DNA of 64,000 nt from JANWHQ01 sp963775275 (GCA_963775275.1 CAVZII010000005.1:744001-808000); one strand, 5' to 3'; positions 24,863-33,107 are shown, counted from the first letter of the stretch. Notes: a model not told the origin generated them from the letters alone. A program made the numbers and translations.

Positions 24863-25735
24863 GTGGCGCTGATCAATCGACATCCCAAGCTGACGGACTA
24901 CTTCGTCGGATACCCGGGCCTGACCGTGGACACGCCGCTGGACGAGGTCCCCCGGATCGTCCGGCCGTACGAGTTCGGTCGGGTCATCCACTTCCCGAGC
25001 CTGAAGCTCCGGATCGACCACGACTTCTGGGCGGCGGTTCCCACCGAAGGCTACGCCCTCTTGAAGAAGCTGGTCTCCTCGCCCGCGGCCGGCGATCCCG
25101 CCGACGACGCCCGGCTCGACCGGCGCCTGGCGCAGGCCCAGGTGGCGCGGGGGCTGGCCCGCGACCTCAAGCGCGAGGTCGTGCGCATCTACGAGCAGAT
25201 GCTGCCGATCTACGAGCGGCTGTTCGAGGGCTATAGATTCACCGGGCGCCAGGCCGTGTGGCGCCTGAACACCATCCGCAACGAGAACATGCACGTGGAC
25301 ACCTACCGGCACGAGGTGAAGGACCACTTCGCGCGGGTGTTCATCAACCTGGACTCCCAGCCCCGGATCTGGATGACCAGCTACGGGATCGAGCAGATGT
25401 TCGCCAGGTTCGGCCGCGAGCTGTCGGACGAGGCGTTGCGCGCTGGCGATCCGGCCGCCTTCCGCCTCGCGCTGAACACCGCCGCCTTCGGGGGCCGCAC
25501 CACCATGTGGTGGGACGAAGCGCCGCGCCACGTGGTCTACTTCGACCCGGGCGACGTCTGGGCGGTGGACAGCCGCCAGGTCGCGCACCAGATCTTCTAC
25601 GGCCGCCGGGCGGTCTCGATCGACTTCTTCGTCCAGCCGGACAGCATGGCCAAGCCCAAGCGCCACTATCTCAAGATGGCCGAGAGCCTTCGCCTGCGGG
25701 CCGTGGCCGAACGGACCGCGGCGGCGGCGCAATAG
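24863..25735 (+). CDS. Kdo hydroxylase-like Fe(II)/2-oxoglutarate dioxygenase
   Basis: Protein of 290 residues resembling the Kdo-3-hydroxylase family, which hydroxylates the inner-core Kdo of lipopolysaccharide. The iron triad appears as His144 and Asp146 (NENMHVDTYRHE) and His242 (RQVAHQIFYGRRAVSIDFFV), with the following Arg suited to 2-oxoglutarate. Further segments: HFARVFINLDSQPRIWMTS and TTMWWDEAPRH. GTG start with GAGG 5 nt upstream. Stands alone, 4 nt from the convergent radical SAM gene. Substrate assignment rests on resemblance to the family only. Confidence 0.68.
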   Translation: MALINRHPKLTDYFVGYPGLTVDTPLDEVPRIVRPYEFGRVIHFPSLKLRIDHDFWAAVPTEGYALLKKLVSSPAAGDPADDARLDRRLAQAQVARGLARDLKREVVRIYEQMLPIYERLFEGYRFTGRQAVWRLNTIRNENMHVDTYRHEVKDHFARVFINLDSQPRIWMTSYGIEQMFARFGRELSDEALRAGDPAAFRLALNTAAFGGRTTMWWDEAPRHVVYFDPGDVWAVDSRQVAHQIFYGRRAVSIDFFVQPDSMAKPKRHYLKMAESLRLRAVAERTAAAAQ

Positions 25736-25738
25736 GCT

Positions 25739-26662
25739 TTACGACAGCGCGAACCCCGCCTCGCGGGCCTGGCGGATGGCCGTGGCCTCCTGCGGGGCGC
25801 CGCGGCGCTTCAGGCGCAGAGTGTCGACGCTGATGCGGCTGTTCTTGAGGTGCTGCTTGCTCTCCAGCACGTCGAGCCCGATCCGGCTCACGCCCAGCGT
25901 CTTGGCGACGAACTCCCCCCAGGCCTCGTCGCCGAGCTCATAGGTCGTTCCGGGCGCCTGGCCTTCCAGCGCCTCCTTGGCCGGCGAGTTCGGCTGCACG
26001 CCCAGGATGTTGGCGCGGGTGAAGCGCAGGTAGTCCACGCCGATGTCGAAGAAGGCCCAGCGCGCGAAGTCGAGCGGGGCGCCGGCGTTCAAGGTGTTGA
26101 CCACGCACACGGCCGAGATCGGCACATGCGGGTAGCGGGCCTTGAAGTCCTTGAGGTTGGCGCTGACCTGGCCGAGCTGGTCGCGTCCCATCACAGCGAC
26201 GAACTCCTTCTCCTCGTGCGAGTGCAGCGAGACGTGCAGCTTGCTGAGCCCGGCGCGGACGAAGGGCTCCATGTCGTGCCGGTGCAGCAGCCAGCAGTTG
26301 GAGACGATGGCGATGGTCGTGGCGCGCGGCGGCGCGCGCGCGGCCAGCAGCGCCTCGCCGAAGGCGGAAAAGTCCTTGCGGATCGTCGGCTCGTAGGTGC
26401 AGCCGAACTGGACGGTGTCGAGGTCGGGCGACTGGACGAGGCTCTTCATCGCCTCGTCGAACACCTCGAGCGGCAGGCGCGCGCCGCGCGAGTCGAAGGA
26501 GCTCTCGCAGAAGACGCAGGTGGCGTTACAGGAGTTCGAGGGGTCGATGCGCAGCACCCGGCCCCGGCGCAGCAGCTCGTGGTCCTTGGCGGTGAGCGAC
26601 TGGTCCTTGCCGCTGAGATTGAGGACGAGGCCGGTCTCAAGCTGCCTGTGCCGGATCGGCAT
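25739..26662 (-). CDS. Stand-alone radical SAM enzyme of unknown function
   Basis: Radical SAM protein of 307 residues. The cluster-binding motif is Cys45-x3-Cys49-x2-Cys52 in SNSCNATCVFCESS. Other segments: TVQFGCTYEPTIRKDF, TIAIVSNCWLLHRHDMEPF, SKLHVSLHSHEEKEFVAVMG. No SPASM or other auxiliary Cys cluster is visible at the C-terminus, which ends in basic and helical sequence. No recognisable maturation target adjoins it, except a predicted 29-residue peptide gene 148 bp upstream on the same strand. A peptide-modifying or small-molecule role is possible; not determined. Confidence 0.82.
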   Translation of the reverse strand: MPIRHRQLETGLVLNLSGKDQSLTAKDHELLRRGRVLRIDPSNSCNATCVFCESSFDSRGARLPLEVFDEAMKSLVQSPDLDTVQFGCTYEPTIRKDFSAFGEALLAARAPPRATTIAIVSNCWLLHRHDMEPFVRAGLSKLHVSLHSHEEKEFVAVMGRDQLGQVSANLKDFKARYPHVPISAVCVVNTLNAGAPLDFARWAFFDIGVDYLRFTRANILGVQPNSPAKEALEGQAPGTTYELGDEAWGEFVAKTLGVSRIGLDVLESKQHLKNSRISVDTLRLKRRGAPQEATAIRQAREAGFALS

Positions 26663-26810
26663 CTTCGGCGTTCCTAGGTTTCACCAAGCCGGCCGCCCTC
26701 CCGCGGCGTTTCACGTCCCCGGGGCGAGGAAGAACCATAGCGGTTCCGCCAGGAGGTGACGAGCCCCAAGCAATTCAGGAATTGCGAGCGGCGCCGCCAG
26801 GCCGCGGGCG

Positions 26811-26900
26811 TCACCAGACGTTGTACACGATGTCGAGGATGTAGCCGTCCGAGGCGTCCATCAAGGCGTCGCAGCAGACAAGCCGAAGACTGGGTTTCAT
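26811..26900 (-). CDS. Possible 29-residue peptide gene upstream of radical SAM gene
   Basis: Short frame beginning MKPSLRLVCC and ending YILDIVYNVW. Of its 29 codons 25 end in G or C, as in real genes here, and 22 consecutive codons do so. A GGGA lies 8 nt before ATG; a GATAAT in the same place, with TTGGGC 18 bp further up, could instead be a promoter giving a nearly leaderless message. The peptide has two adjacent Cys, an acidic centre (DASDG) and an aromatic-rich end, features found in precursors of modified peptides. It may also be chance: the frame is open upstream of the ATG too. Confidence 0.35.
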   Translation of the reverse strand: MKPSLRLVCCDALMDASDGYILDIVYNVW

Positions 26901-27064
26901 GTCGATTATCCCTGACGGGGGCGCTGCGGCCCAAGCTCGCTGTCTGCGTGGCGACCGACTCCCTCGGGCTCGATCCTCGACGGCTCCGAAGGGAACGAGG
27001 CGAAGCTGAAGCGGGGCCTCGGACCCGGACAAGGCGTCGGCGGCGGCGGCTCCTCGCCTGCGGA

Positions 27065-27382
27065 TCATCGCCGGCGCGGCCAGGCCCTCCACACGATCGG
27101 CGGGCCGCCGGCCAGACCAAGATAGAAGCCGACGTCGTAGGCCACGCCCGCGCCCTTGGACTCGTAGAGGTGGACGTTCCATGGCAGGGCGTGCGGCGCG
27201 AGGCGGTTGACGACCTCCAGGATGATCGTCACCGGCGCGATGATGCCGTGCCAGACTCCCAGCAGGAATTGGGGCAGGTCGCCGCCGGCGGCGGCGTGTT
27301 GGGAGGCCGCCGAGCCCGCCGCGCAGGCGCTGAGCGCCAGGAGCAGCGCCACGGCGCCCGTGGTCTTGATGGATTGTTTCAT
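27065..27382 (-). CDS. Small conserved lipoprotein
   Basis: Protein of 105 residues with lipoprotein signal (MKQSIKTTGAVALLLALSAC; Cys near residue 20). The mature part has two hydrophobic stretches: FLLGVWHGIIAPVTIILEVV and YDVGFYLGLAGGPPIVW. This pattern (WHG..AP...I, then YD.GF..G) recurs in small uncharacterised bacterial lipoproteins. Upstream on the same strand is the GlsB-like gene, 73 bp away. Confidence 0.7.
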   Translation of the reverse strand: MKQSIKTTGAVALLLALSACAAGSAASQHAAAGGDLPQFLLGVWHGIIAPVTIILEVVNRLAPHALPWNVHLYESKGAGVAYDVGFYLGLAGGPPIVWRAWPRRR

Positions 27383-27455
27383 GTCGCCCTTCCTTGCCGA
27401 ACAGGACGGCGGCGCGAGCGCGGCCGCGGTCTCCCGGCGATCTTGTGAGGCTCGA

Positions 27456-27713
27456 TTACGCCGCGCGACGAACGAGCCGCAGGAGCAGCAGCAGGATCAC
27501 CGCCCCGGCCGTGGCCCCGATCACCGCGCCCACGACGCCGCCGCCGGCCATGACGCCGAACCGGCCGAACAGCCAGCTCCCGACGAACGCGCCGATGACG
27601 CCCACGACGATGTTTCCGAGGAGGCCGAAGCCGTAGCCCTTGACGATGACGCCGGCGAGCCAACCGGCGATGGCGCCTATGATCAGGAAGATGATGAGGG
27701 GTTCTAAAGCCAC
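27456..27713 (-). CDS. GlsB/YeaQ/YmgE family stress-associated membrane protein
   Basis: Small membrane protein of 85 residues with three helices and the family Gly-rich motifs: FLIIGAIAGWLAGVIVKG, GLLGNIVVGVIGAFVGSWLF. Ends LVRRAA. GTG 27713 is chosen because GGAGG lies 5 nt upstream and no ATG is available. Transglycosylase-associated/GlsB proteins are often induced by envelope stress; exact function unknown. Confidence 0.9.
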   Translation of the reverse strand: MALEPLIIFLIIGAIAGWLAGVIVKGYGFGLLGNIVVGVIGAFVGSWLFGRFGVMAGGGVVGAVIGATAGAVILLLLLRLVRRAA

Positions 27714-27804
27714 GGTCGCCTCCAAGGCTGGGCGCGCCGGGGCCAGTCCCCGGCGCATGGTTGATGATTGGGTCTGTTCGTCCCTCGACTTGGACGACGG
27801 CCGC

Positions 27805-28527
27805 TCACGACCTAGGCCTGGTCGCAGGCAGGGTGAGCTGGAAGTGAAGGCCCTGACGGGTGGACTTGAATTCGGTGACCGCTCCGAGCTGTTTGCCGAG
27901 CGCACGCAACAGCCGAAAGCCGAGCCCGCCGCCGGTCCTGGGATCGAGCGTCTCGGGAAGGCCGACCCCGTCGTCGCTGACCTCGACAAGCACGGCGCCT
28001 GCATCGTCCTTGCGGCAACGCACCCGGATGAATCCCGCCTCGCCGTCCGGGTGCGCGTGCCGGGCGGCGTTGGCGACCACTTCGGCGACGATCTGGACGA
28101 GCGGCAGAACCTGACCCTCCCCGACAATGCACCCGGGCCGGAAATCCTCGACGAGTTGGAGCTCCTCGGAGAACCCGGAGGCGAAGGGGGCGCAGACCTC
28201 ATGCAATGGCCCGCTCAATTCGCGGGACCCGCCCTGTCCGTCTGACGCGAGGGAGCGGTGCTGGCGCGCGACCGCGCCGATCTGAGCGCAGGCGCCCTCC
28301 AGGAGAAGACGCACGGACTCGCGGCTGGGCTCGGCGGTCTGAGCGCACAGGTCGGCGGCCTTCAGTCGCAGGTAGCCGTTCAGCGACGCGAGGTGGTTGG
28401 CGATCCGGTGATCTGCCGCCGCCAAGGCGCTGCACGCGTCACGATCGCAGTCGACGCCGAAGAGCGGAGGCGCAGAGCCTGCGAGCGCTCCGTGGGAGCC
28501 TGCAGCCGGGAGAAGGTCGCCGCGCAT
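27805..28527 (-). CDS. Sensor histidine kinase without transmembrane segments (HisKA_2-like)
   Basis: Soluble kinase of 240 residues. The H-box is ALAAADHRIANHLASL with His40 as phospho-site; the HATPase domain has N-box EVVANAARHAHPDG and G1 VSDDGVGLPE, then GGGLGFRLL. This is the short HisKA_2/HWE-like arrangement seen in general stress response phosphorelays. No sensor domain is fused and no response regulator is adjacent; perhaps it acts with PhyR-type partners elsewhere. A GTTAAC inverted repeat lies 41 bp upstream. Confidence 0.85.
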   Translation of the reverse strand: MRGDLLPAAGSHGALAGSAPPLFGVDCDRDACSALAAADHRIANHLASLNGYLRLKAADLCAQTAEPSRESVRLLLEGACAQIGAVARQHRSLASDGQGGSRELSGPLHEVCAPFASGFSEELQLVEDFRPGCIVGEGQVLPLVQIVAEVVANAARHAHPDGEAGFIRVRCRKDDAGAVLVEVSDDGVGLPETLDPRTGGGLGFRLLRALGKQLGAVTEFKSTRQGLHFQLTLPATRPRS

Positions 28528-28567
28528 TGATTGCTCGAGCTGGCGACCCGCGAAGCGCGGCTCGCCA

Positions 28568-28583
28568 GTTAACGCATGTTAAC
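28568..28583. promoter_or_regulatory. GTTAAC-gcat-GTTAAC repeat upstream of kinase gene
   Basis: Two GTTAAC hexamers 4 bp apart form a palindrome in the promoter region of the histidine kinase. The TTAA half-sites resemble CtrA boxes, but their spacing is 6 rather than the usual 7, so CtrA binding is uncertain. Confidence 0.35.
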
Positions 28584-28705
28584 GAAGGCCGTTTGAGATC
28601 CATTGATCCAGCTCAATTCATCGAGCGCCCCGCCATGACGAGCGGCGAGCGCGCGAGCGGCCCTCGAGGTGCGGGCGGCGGCGCTTGCCGATCGCCCGGC
28701 GAGCG

Positions 28706-30022
28706 TCAGGCCGCGGCCGGAAGGCCGGCCGGCGTCAGAGCGCGCCGGACGCGGTAGCGCTCGATCCGGGCCTCGATCTCGGGGCGGAACCAGCGGAACA
28801 GGCCCTGGATCGGCCAGGCGGCCGCATCGGCAAGCCCGCAGATCGTGCGCCCCTCCATCTGGCTTGCGACATCCAGGAGCTGGTCGATCTCGGCGGGCTC
28901 GGCCTCGCCCGCCGCCATCCGCTCCAACACGCGCCACATCCAGCCCGTCCCCTCGCGGCAGGGCGTGCACTGGCCGCAGCTCTCGTGCTTGAAGAAGCGC
29001 GCGATGCGGGCGACCACCGCCACGAGATCGGCCGACCGGTCGATGGCGATGACGCAGGCCGTGCCCAGGCCCGACGTCAGCCCCTTCAGGGAATCGTAGT
29101 CCATCAGGGCCTCTTCGGCGATCTCGGCCGGGATCATCGGCATGGAGACGCCGCCCGGGATCACGGCCTTCAGCTCGCCCCAGCCGCCCCGGACGCCGCC
29201 GGCGTGCTCCTCGACCACCCGGCGCAGCGGGATCGACATCGCCTCCTCGACCACACAGGGCCGCCCGACATGGCCGCTCACCGCCATCAGCTTCACGCCG
29301 GCGTTGCCGGGCCGCCCGAACGACCTGAACCAGTCCGCGCCACGGCGCAGGATCGAGCCGACGACCGCGATGGTCTCGACGTTGTTGACGGTGGTCGGCA
29401 AGCCCCAAACGCCGGCCGCCGCCGGATAGGGCGGCTTCAGCCGCGGCTGGCCCTTCTTGCCCTCCAGGCTCTCCAGCAGGGCGCTCTCGTCGCCGCAGAT
29501 GTAGGCGCCGCCCGAGTGGTGGATCCGAAGCTCGAGGTCCCAGCCGTTCAGGTTGTCCCGGCCGATCAGGCGCGCCTCGTACGCCTCCCGGATGGCCGCC
29601 TCCAGCACCTCGCGCTCGCGCACATATTCACCGCGGACGAAGATGTAGGCGTCATGCGCCTGGATGGCGCGGGCGGCGATGAGGCAGCTCTCGATCAGCA
29701 GGTGCGGGTCGTGGCGCAGGATCTCGCGGTCCTTGCAGGCGCCGGGCTCGGATTCGTCGGCGTTGACCACCAGGACGTGCGGGCGGCCGGGCCGGACCTG
29801 ACTGGGCATCAGCGACCACTTCATGCCCGCGCCGAAGCCGCCGCCCCCGCGCCCCCTGAGGCCCGAGGCCTTGACCTGCTCGATGATCCAGTCGGCGCCG
29901 AGCGCCAGGATGTCCGCTGTGCCGTTCCACGCCCCGCGCCGTCGCGCGGCCTCGAGGCCCGGATCGTGCAGGCCGTAGAGGTTGGTGAAGATCCGGTCCT
30001 TGTCCTCGAGCGCGCCGACCAT
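28706..30022 (-). CDS. nuoF: NADH-quinone oxidoreductase subunit F-like protein (isolated copy)
   Basis: FMN- and NADH-binding subunit of complex I, 438 residues. FMN/NADH site GLRGRGGGGFGAGMKWSL; VLVVNADESEPGACKDRE; the N3 4Fe-4S ligands are three Cys in HESCGQCTPCREGTGW plus Cys in TICGLADAAAWPIQG. All catalytic and cluster residues are present. No other nuo gene is within 28 kb on either side in this window, whereas nuoF normally lies between nuoE and nuoG. It may be the only copy relocated, or a paralogue serving another NADH-dependent complex. Confidence 0.9.
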   Translation of the reverse strand: MVGALEDKDRIFTNLYGLHDPGLEAARRRGAWNGTADILALGADWIIEQVKASGLRGRGGGGFGAGMKWSLMPSQVRPGRPHVLVVNADESEPGACKDREILRHDPHLLIESCLIAARAIQAHDAYIFVRGEYVREREVLEAAIREAYEARLIGRDNLNGWDLELRIHHSGGAYICGDESALLESLEGKKGQPRLKPPYPAAAGVWGLPTTVNNVETIAVVGSILRRGADWFRSFGRPGNAGVKLMAVSGHVGRPCVVEEAMSIPLRRVVEEHAGGVRGGWGELKAVIPGGVSMPMIPAEIAEEALMDYDSLKGLTSGLGTACVIAIDRSADLVAVVARIARFFKHESCGQCTPCREGTGWMWRVLERMAAGEAEPAEIDQLLDVASQMEGRTICGLADAAAWPIQGLFRWFRPEIEARIERYRVRRALTPAGLPAAA

Positions 30023-30113
30023 GATCCAGCTCCCCGAACGCCGCCCCCCGGATCAAGCCCGAGTTGACGCCGCCGGGCAAGGCGCCTGAAGGTCGAACGT
30101 CACGCCGGAACTG

Positions 30114-30148
30114 ACGAGGCCCCCGCGGTCTCCCGCGAGGGCCTCGTG
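30114..30148 (-). terminator. Hairpin at the 3' end of tRNA-Ala
   Basis: Near-perfect inverted repeat: ACGAGGCCC-CCGCGG against its complement, loop tct, directly after the tRNA CCA end on the minus strand. Stem of about 15 bp with one mismatch. No T-run follows, so it may be a processing or Rho-assisted stop structure. Confidence 0.5.
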
Positions 30149-30224
30149 GTGGAGCTAAGCGGAGTTCGAACCGCTGACCTCTTGAATGCCATTCAAGCGC
30201 TCTACCAGCTGAGCTATAGCCCCG
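30148..30224 (-). tRNA. tRNA-Ala (anticodon GGC), unusual 8-nt T-loop
   Basis: Acceptor GGGGCTA pairs with TAGCTCC and includes the G3:U70 identity pair of alanine tRNAs. Anticodon loop ATGGCAT gives GGC; CCA is encoded. T-stem AGCGG/CCGCT encloses TTCGAACT, eight bases rather than seven, so the molecule is 77 nt instead of 76. All other arms are normal. Confidence 0.93.
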
Positions 30225-30342
30225 GGCAGAACTTCCCGCCGAAGCGCCCGCGAGCGGCCCGGCGAGGGGCGGACACATAGGCCGCAAGGCTTTCGCGATC
30301 AAGCCCGTGCGACACGCCGTCCGCGGGGTCCGGCGAGCGGCG

Positions 30343-30948
30343 TCAGGCCTTGGTGTCGACCGCCCCGCCCGAGTCCGCGCCATTGCCGTGGCCGTAGGGA
30401 TTGGCGGCCCCGGCGGCCCCCGCACGCTTGGCGGCCACGGCCACCATGGCGGGCCGGACCACCCGGCCGAACAGCTCGTAGCCCGCCTGCATGGTCTGGG
30501 TCACCGAGCCCGGCTCGGCGTCCGGATCGTCCTGCTCCATCATCGCCTGGTGCAGGTGGGGGTCGAACTTGGCCCCGCGCGGCGGATCGATCCTCTTCAG
30601 GCCATTGCGCTCGAAGGCGGTCTGCAGCGCTTTCCCGGTCATCTCGATCCCGAGCACGAAGTTGCGCACCGCCGGCTCGGCGGCGTCCCGCGGGGCGGCC
30701 GTCAGCGCGCGCTCGAGGTTGTCCGCCGCCTCGAACAGATCCCTGGCGAAGCGCTGGATCGCATAGGCGCGCGCGTCGTTGGATTCGCGCTCGGCCCGGC
30801 GGCGGGTGTTCTCGGCCTCGGCGGCCGCGCGCATGGCCTTGTCGCGCCATTCGGCGAGCTCGGCCTTGAGCTGCTCCAGCCCGTCCTCGTCATTGGCGGC
30901 AGGGTCTTCGCCGGCTCGGATGTCGGCCGGCGCCTCGTCGTCGGTCAT
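30343..30948 (-). CDS. grpE: Nucleotide exchange factor GrpE
   Basis: Co-chaperone that releases ADP from DnaK. Long N-terminal helix (QLKAELAEWRDKAMRAAAEA, ENTRRRAERESNDARAYAIQ) and beta domain (FDPHLHQAMMEQDDPDAEPG, VTQTMQAGYELFGRVVRPAMV). ATG 30948 is chosen since GAGG lies 7 nt upstream. 201 residues. Follows hrcA (105 nt apart), the usual heat-shock pairing. Confidence 0.95.
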   Translation of the reverse strand: MTDDEAPADIRAGEDPAANDEDGLEQLKAELAEWRDKAMRAAAEAENTRRRAERESNDARAYAIQRFARDLFEAADNLERALTAAPRDAAEPAVRNFVLGIEMTGKALQTAFERNGLKRIDPPRGAKFDPHLHQAMMEQDDPDAEPGSVTQTMQAGYELFGRVVRPAMVAVAAKRAGAAGAANPYGHGNGADSGGAVDTKA

Positions 30949-31054
30949 CTCAAATCCTCTCAAGCGATTCCAGGCGACGTGGGAACCGGTCCGCCGTCCG
31001 AAGTCGCGTCCACCTAAACCCAGGGCGTCGCGCCGGCCGGCAGCCGGCGACGCC

Positions 31055-32134
31055 CTAGACGTCGAGCAGACGCCCGAGCATCCGTGCGGTGTAGTCCACC
31101 AGCGGAATGACCCGGGCGTAGTTCAGGCGGGTGGGACCGATCACGCCGATCGCCCCGACCACCTTGCGCTGGCCGGTCATATAGGGAGCCGCGATCACAG
31201 CGGAACCCGAAAGCGAGAACAGCCGCGTCTCCGAGCCGATGAAGATGCGCACGCCCTGGGCCTCGCGCACGTCGTCCAGGAGGCCGATCAGCTGCTCCTT
31301 CTGCTCCAGGTCGTCGAACAGCATGCGCACGCGCTCCAGGTCCTCCACCGCCCCGGCATCGGCGAGCAGGTTGGCGCGGCCGCGCACGATCAGGGACCGC
31401 TCGTGCGCCTCGCCCCCGCCCCAGGCGGCCAGGCCCTCCTCGACCAGGCGCGCGGTCGCCTCGTCGAGCTCGCGGCGGGCGCGGTCGAGCTCGGCGGCGA
31501 TCTCCGCCTTGGCCTCGGCCAGGGTGCGCCCGCGCAGCACCGCGTTCAGGAAGTTGGACGCGTCCTGCAGGGCCGACGGCGTCAGCCCCTCCTCGCGCGG
31601 CATCAGCCGGTTCTCGACCGAGCCGTCCTCGAACACGATGACCGCCAGCGTCTGGTCCGAGCCCAGGGGCACGAACTCGACATGCTTGATCGCCTCGTCG
31701 CGGACGGGGGTGACCACCACCCCGGCGCCCCCGGCCAGGCCCGACAGCAGCGAGGTCGCCTCGTCCAGCGCCTCCTGCAGCCCCCGCGGCCGGTCGACCA
31801 GGCGCCCCTCGATCTCGCGGCGCTCCTCCTGGGTGATGTCGCCGAGCTCCAGAAGGCCGTCCACGAACAGGCGCAGCCCCGCGTGGGTGGGCAGGCGCCC
31901 GGCGCTGGTGTGGGGCGCGGCCAGGAGCCCCAGCAGGGTCAGATCCTGCATGGTGTTGCGGATCGAGGCGGGGGACAGCGAAAGGCCGCCCCTGGACACG
32001 GTGCGCGAGCCCACGGGCTCTCCGGTCTCCAGATAGGTCTCCACCACCCGGCGGAAGATGTCGCGCGCGCGGGCGTCGAGCTGGGCGAGAGTTGGACCGG
32101 ATACGCCGGACAGGCCCGGCGGCGGGATGCTCAT
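31055..32134 (-). CDS. hrcA: Heat-inducible transcription repressor HrcA
   Basis: Represses groESL and related genes through CIRCE elements. N-terminal winged helix (LDARARDIFRRVVETYLETG; EPVGSRTVSRGGLSLSPASI), central and C-terminal GAF-like domain (MTGQRKVVGAIGVIGPTRLN, YARVIPLVDYTARMLGRLL). The second of two adjacent ATGs (32134) has AAGGA at 5 nt; ATG 32137 is the alternative. About 359 residues. No CIRCE palindrome is present in its own upstream region. Confidence 0.94.
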   Translation of the reverse strand: MSIPPPGLSGVSGPTLAQLDARARDIFRRVVETYLETGEPVGSRTVSRGGLSLSPASIRNTMQDLTLLGLLAAPHTSAGRLPTHAGLRLFVDGLLELGDITQEERREIEGRLVDRPRGLQEALDEATSLLSGLAGGAGVVVTPVRDEAIKHVEFVPLGSDQTLAVIVFEDGSVENRLMPREEGLTPSALQDASNFLNAVLRGRTLAEAKAEIAAELDRARRELDEATARLVEEGLAAWGGGEAHERSLIVRGRANLLADAGAVEDLERVRMLFDDLEQKEQLIGLLDDVREAQGVRIFIGSETRLFSLSGSAVIAAPYMTGQRKVVGAIGVIGPTRLNYARVIPLVDYTARMLGRLLDV

Positions 32135-32251
32135 CATGGTCCTTGCGCGGGGCCGCCTCACTTGCGATGGACGGTCCCCAAACGGTGAGGATAAGCCCAG
32201 GTTCGGCCTGCGCAAGCAGGGCGGCAGCCCCCAGAGGCCGAGATTAGTCCC

Positions 32252-32965
32252 ATGCGACCTTCCCAACGCGCCAACAACGCGCTGCGCGCGATCACGCTCG
32301 AGACCGGCGTCAACCGCTACGCCGAAGGCTCGTGCCTGTCGATCTTCGGCCACACCCGCGTGCTGGTGACCGCCAGCGTCGAGGAAACCGTGCCGTCCTT
32401 CCTCAAGGGGCGCGGCCAGGGCTGGATCACCGCCGAGTACGGCATGCTGCCGAGGTCCACCCACACCCGCGGCCGGCGCGAGGCCGCCCAGGGCAAGCAG
32501 ACCGGCCGCACCCAGGAGATCCAGCGCCTGATCGGCCGCTCCATGCGGGCGGTGTGCGACCTGAAGGCGCTGGGCGAGCGCCAGGTGATCCTGGACTGCG
32601 ACGTCCTGCAGGCGGACGGCGGCACCCGCACGGCGGCCATCACCGGCGGCTGGGTGGCGCTCAGGCTGGCGCTGAAGCACCTGATGGACGAAGGCGTGCT
32701 CGCCCGGGACCCGGTGAAGGATCAGGTGGCGGCGATCTCATGCGGGGTGTTCGAGGGGACCCCCGTCCTGGACCTCGACTACGAGGAAGACTCCCAGGCC
32801 GAGGCCGACGCCAATTTCGTTCTGACCGGCTCGGGCGACATCGTCGAGATCCAGGCCACGGGTGAGAAGCGTGGCTTTTCCACGGCCGAGTTCGAGGCGC
32901 TGTTCGGCCTCGCGCGGCATGGAATCGACCAGCTCGTCGGCCTGCAGCGCGCGGCTGCGGCCTGA
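32252..32965 (+). CDS. rph: Ribonuclease PH
   Basis: Phosphate-dependent 3' exonuclease that trims tRNA precursors. MRPSQRANNALRAITLETGV; SVEETVPSFLKGRGQGWITA; EYGMLPRSTHTRGRREAAQG; LDCDVLQADGGTRTAAITGG. 237 residues, full length. Divergent from hrcA with 117 bp between. The rdgB and hemW genes that often follow rph are absent here. Confidence 0.96.
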   Translation: MRPSQRANNALRAITLETGVNRYAEGSCLSIFGHTRVLVTASVEETVPSFLKGRGQGWITAEYGMLPRSTHTRGRREAAQGKQTGRTQEIQRLIGRSMRAVCDLKALGERQVILDCDVLQADGGTRTAAITGGWVALRLALKHLMDEGVLARDPVKDQVAAISCGVFEGTPVLDLDYEEDSQAEADANFVLTGSGDIVEIQATGEKRGFSTAEFEALFGLARHGIDQLVGLQRAAAA

Positions 32966-32993
32966 CGAGGCCGGCCCGCCCCGGAAACGCTGG

Positions 32994-33107
32994 CTACAGC
33001 GTCTCCAGGACGAACACGGCGGCGGCGATCGGGATGATCGCCAGGAAGACGGCGCTGAACGCGAGGCCCATCCGATCCGTCCAGACAGAAAGCGATCGAT
33101 GACTCAT
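32994..33107 (-). CDS. Small single-pass membrane protein
   Basis: Thirty-seven residues: MSHRSLSVWTDRMG, then one strongly hydrophobic helix (LAFSAVFLAIIPIAAAVFVL) and a short ETL end. GGAG lies 7 nt before ATG 33107, and codons are GC-rich at position three. No family recognised. Confidence 0.55.
   Translation of the reverse strand: MSHRSLSVWTDRMGLAFSAVFLAIIPIAAAVFVLETL

Noticed and set aside
28568..28583. CtrA-binding site upstream of the histidine kinase
   Set aside because: TTAA half-sites are 6 bp apart instead of 7; kept only as a generic inverted repeat.
32135..32251. CIRCE element in the hrcA-rph gap
   Set aside because: Searched for TTAGCACTC-N9-GAGTGCTAA-like pairs; none is present.
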